Origin: Thermohalobaculum sp039822785
GTDB lineage: Bacteria > Pseudomonadota > Alphaproteobacteria > Rhodobacterales > Rhodobacteraceae
Direction: 5' to 3'
Assembly (NCBI GenBank): GCA_039822785.1
Contig: JBCBMO010000003.1
Coordinates: 248,001-312,000 of the forward strand
DNA length: 64,000 nt
Part shown: one piece after another, positions 62,075 through 64,000 of the stretch
Numbering within the stretch: the stretch's first letter is position 1
Layout of the letters: each line of letters begins with the position of its first letter
Program-made: the position numbers and the translations under genes
Notes under the pieces: model-generated
Seen by the model: the letters and a program-made list of their open reading frames with translations, nothing else
Told to the model about the DNA's origin: nothing
Databases searched by the model: none

Positions 62075-62384
62075 GGCAGGTGTTTCCCGATGGGGCATGC
62101 CGCGGCTCTGGCGCGCGGAGATGCCAAGAAATCTCACTCTCCCAGCCCTAGAGACGCCGCATTTCCGCGGCAACCACAGATTGCGGGTGTGACGGGGGTC
62201 ATCCTGAACGGAAACGCCCGACGCTTGGGGGGAGCGTCGGGCGTCGGCCGTTAGGCCTGGGGACGAGCAGAGGGGGCTCTCGTCCCAAAGGCAGCCGGGA
62301 TGAGGGGGGATCCGCTGCCACCATCACAATAAGTCGTGAAGCTCAGAGTCTTCAAGACCTGGTGTGTCACACGTCACACCCTTC
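62075..62384. other. gene-free region between xthA and the response regulator gene
   Basis: These 310 bases hold no convincing gene. The xthA promoter should lie at the left side and the response-regulator terminator (62214-62244) in the middle. The stretch 62311-62400 is lower in GC and contains a short repeat of GTGTCACAC/GTCACACCC. Nothing else was recognised. Confidence 0.5.
62214..62244 (-). terminator. intrinsic-like terminator of the response regulator gene
   Basis: An 11-12 base perfect stem, CGCCCGACGCT (62215-62225) with AGCGTCGGGCG (62233-62243) plus an A-T closing pair, around a 7-base G-rich loop. Read on the minus strand it lies about 140 bases after the stop of the response-regulator gene and is followed by TTTCCGTT, a modest T-rich run. 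It is the strongest stem in the window. Confidence 0.6.
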
Positions 62385-63071
62385 TCACAGGGCAAGACGG
62401 TAACCTCCGGTATCGGTGAGGAGTATCCGGGCCTGACCGGGGTCCGGCTCGATCTTCTGGCGCAGCCGGTAGACATGCGTCTCCAGCGTGTGGGTCGTCA
62501 CCCCGGCGTTGTATCCCCAGACCTCTCGCAACAACGTATCGCGGTCTACGGTGCGTCCACCCGCACGGTATAGGAACTTGAGGATGTTAGTTTCTTTCTC
62601 GGTCAGGCGGATTTTTCGCTCCGCCTCGTCGACCAGCAGCTTGGCGCCGGGCCGGAAACTGTATTGGCCGATGACGAAGACCGCATCCTCGGACTGCTCA
62701 TGTTGTCGCAGCTGTGCGCGCAGGCGCGCCAGCAAAACCGGGAATTTGAAGGGTTTCGTCACATAGTCGTTCGCGCCCGAATCAAGACCGAGGATCTGAT
62801 CGGCGTCCGAGTCGTGGCCGGTGAGCATGACGATGGGCGCCTTTACCCCCTGGCGGCGCATCAATCGGCAGACCTCTCGGCCATCCATATCCTCCAGACC
62901 CACGTCCAGAATGATCAGATCGTGCATCTCGTTCTTGGCCCGGTCGATGCCCTGGTTGCCTGAGGACGCTTCGTAGACATCGAATTCGTCCATCATCATC
63001 AACTGCTCGGCGAGCGCCTCGCGCAGGTCATCGTCGTCATCGACGATCAGGATTTTTCGCTGCACAGACAT
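62385..63071 (-). CDS. OmpR-family response regulator, CenR-like
   Basis: A 228-residue two-domain regulator. The receiver has the acid cluster in 'ILIVDDDDDLREALAEQLMM', phospho-acceptor Asp56 in 'DLIILDVGLEDMDG' and Lys in 'ANDYVTKPFKFPVLLARLRA'. The winged helix ends with 'HTLETHVYRLRQKIEPDPGQ'. 'LTEKETNILKFLYRAGGRTV' and 'VWGYNAGVTTHTLETHVYRL' match what I remember of CenR, the essential envelope regulator of Caulobacter and Rhodobacter. No kinase gene lies beside it, which also fits an orphan CenR. The start is ATG 63071. Confidence 0.88.
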   Translation of the reverse strand: MSVQRKILIVDDDDDLREALAEQLMMMDEFDVYEASSGNQGIDRAKNEMHDLIILDVGLEDMDGREVCRLMRRQGVKAPIVMLTGHDSDADQILGLDSGANDYVTKPFKFPVLLARLRAQLRQHEQSEDAVFVIGQYSFRPGAKLLVDEAERKIRLTEKETNILKFLYRAGGRTVDRDTLLREVWGYNAGVTTHTLETHVYRLRQKIEPDPGQARILLTDTGGYRLAL

Positions 63072-63319
63072 GGGTCGTCCTCCTCCTTCGGCCCAGCAGC
63101 GCAGGATTGAGCGCTGCTCAGCGTGACAAGCATGGCGCAAATGGGTAGGCGCGTCAGGACATGCCGCTTATTTGTCAGCCGTTCACCCGGTTGTGTCTTG
63201 TGCGTGTAGCAGTCGCCATGGCTACCGCCGCCCTTGAAACCCTGGATGCCGCTCTCCCTCGGGGGACCATGCGACGCCGACGCAGGACCGCCACCGCTCG
63301 GACAACCACAGGCAGGACC

Positions 63320-64000
63320 ATGACACCGCCCCTGATCTCCCTCTCCGACGAGGAACGCGTCGCCCGCGCGCGGGCCGACCTCAGGATGGGCGCGCCGATC
63401 GCCCTCTGTGCCGGTGAGGAAAGCGCCCTGGTCCTCGCGGCGGAGACGGCGGCGCCGCATCGGCTGGCCCAGTTTGCCACCCTCGCACAGGACCAGGGCG
63501 CGACCTTCGATCTTGCCATCACCCACCGCCGGGCAGAGACGCTGCGCGCCCGCGCCTATGATGGTGACGTGGCACGCATTGCCGTGCCGCAGGGAACCGC
63601 CTTGCCTTGGGTCCGCGCCACCGCCGATCCCAGCGCCGATCTCGGCAGCCCGCTCAAGGGGCCGTATCTCACCCGGCGCGACGGTTCCGCCGCCTTGCAT
63701 CGCCTGGCACTCACGCTCTGCAAGCAGGCCCGCATCCTGCCGGCCGCTCTGGTGCTGCATTGGCCCGCCGGCGGCGAGGCCCGCACGATCGCCGAGGCAG
63801 CCGGTCTGAGCTGCCTCGACCAGGCGACCTTGGACCAGGCCGAGGAGGCGGCGCTGCGCATGCGCCCCGTCTCTGCCGCCCGCGTGCCCCTGCGCCTGAC
63901 GGAGGCCGGGCGCGTCCATGTCTTCCGCCCTGACGACGGCGCGGAGGAGCATTACGCCGTCGAGATCGGCAGCCCCCCGCGCGCCGACCCGGTGCTGTCG
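63320..64000 (+). CDS. ribA: GTP cyclohydrolase II, RibA-like, 3' truncated
   Basis: 227 residues are visible before the window ends. The N-terminal about 200 residues ('DEERVARARADLRMGAPIAL', 'APHRLAQFATLAQDQGATFD') resemble a degenerate DHBP-synthase (RibB-like) domain whose metal-binding acidic loop is not apparent. The last visible part, 'EEHYAVEIGSPPRADPVLS', is where the GTP cyclohydrolase II domain begins. This layout is usual for RibA in Rhodobacterales. An in-frame ATG at 63269 would add 17 residues; ATG 63320 gives a more typical N-terminus. Its zinc site lies beyond the window. It serves riboflavin synthesis. Confidence 0.85.
   Translation, partial: MTPPLISLSDEERVARARADLRMGAPIALCAGEESALVLAAETAAPHRLAQFATLAQDQGATFDLAITHRRAETLRARAYDGDVARIAVPQGTALPWVRATADPSADLGSPLKGPYLTRRDGSAALHRLALTLCKQARILPAALVLHWPAGGEARTIAEAAGLSCLDQATLDQAEEAALRMRPVSAARVPLRLTEAGRVHVFRPDDGAEEHYAVEIGSPPRADPVLS

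Overview
The window is about 64 kb of GC-rich chromosome, most likely from a member of the Rhodobacterales or a close alphaproteobacterial relative. Supporting evidence: a RegB/PrrB-SCO-RegA/PrrA redox cluster, a DivL-like PAS pseudo-kinase in front of tsaE-amgK-murU-addB-addA-trxA, the cmk-rpsA-sppA-ihfB-lapA-trpF order, AddAB instead of RecBCD, and a VPLPA-type C-terminal sorting tail. I see no insertion sequence, prophage, CRISPR array, tRNA or rRNA gene. The window cuts off a gene at each end: an isochorismatase-fold hydrolase at the left and a GTP cyclohydrolase II-type ribA gene at the right.

Layout. 0-13 kb: mostly housekeeping genes on the plus strand (phoH, ybeY, a CorC-type CBS protein, lnt, an XRE regulator, metK, trmB, an amidohydrolase, aroA, a GFA-family protein, cmk). 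13-21 kb: rpsA, sppA, ihfB, lapA, then trpF, trpB and trpA, with a GNAT gene, an RGG-tailed DUF2158-like protein and a small membrane protein between the trp genes. 21-27 kb: a VPLPA-tailed exported protein, a class IV aminotransferase, an orphan Tad-domain surface protein, accD and folC. 27-39 kb: a tightly overlapping minus-strand block for DNA repair (addAB), thioredoxin, cell-wall recycling (amgK, murU), t6A synthesis (tsaE) and cell-cycle signalling (DivL-like). 39-42 kb: the regB/senC/regA redox two-component locus.

42-56 kb is the accessory-looking and most interesting part. A seven-repeat secreted propeller is followed by a complete Anbu (ancestral beta-subunit) proteasome neighbourhood: Anbu, transglutaminase-like protease, alpha-E protein and circularly permuted ATP-grasp. 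Interleaved with it are a membrane-anchored thioredoxin-like protein and two unknown membrane proteins. After a UbiH-type hydroxylase and an amidase comes a second, different transglutaminase-like protein, placed between two full-length paralogous multi-pass membrane proteins that share a distinctive C-terminal domain. I do not recognise that triad as a described system.

56-64 kb: lysine/cell-wall precursor synthesis (dapC-like), chromosome segregation (ftsK), lipoprotein transport (lolA), base-excision repair (xthA), an OmpR-family response regulator resembling CenR, and the start of ribA. Together the genes cover translation, amino-acid and cofactor synthesis, envelope building and three phosphorelay components. 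All calls come from reading the sequence; no database search was run.
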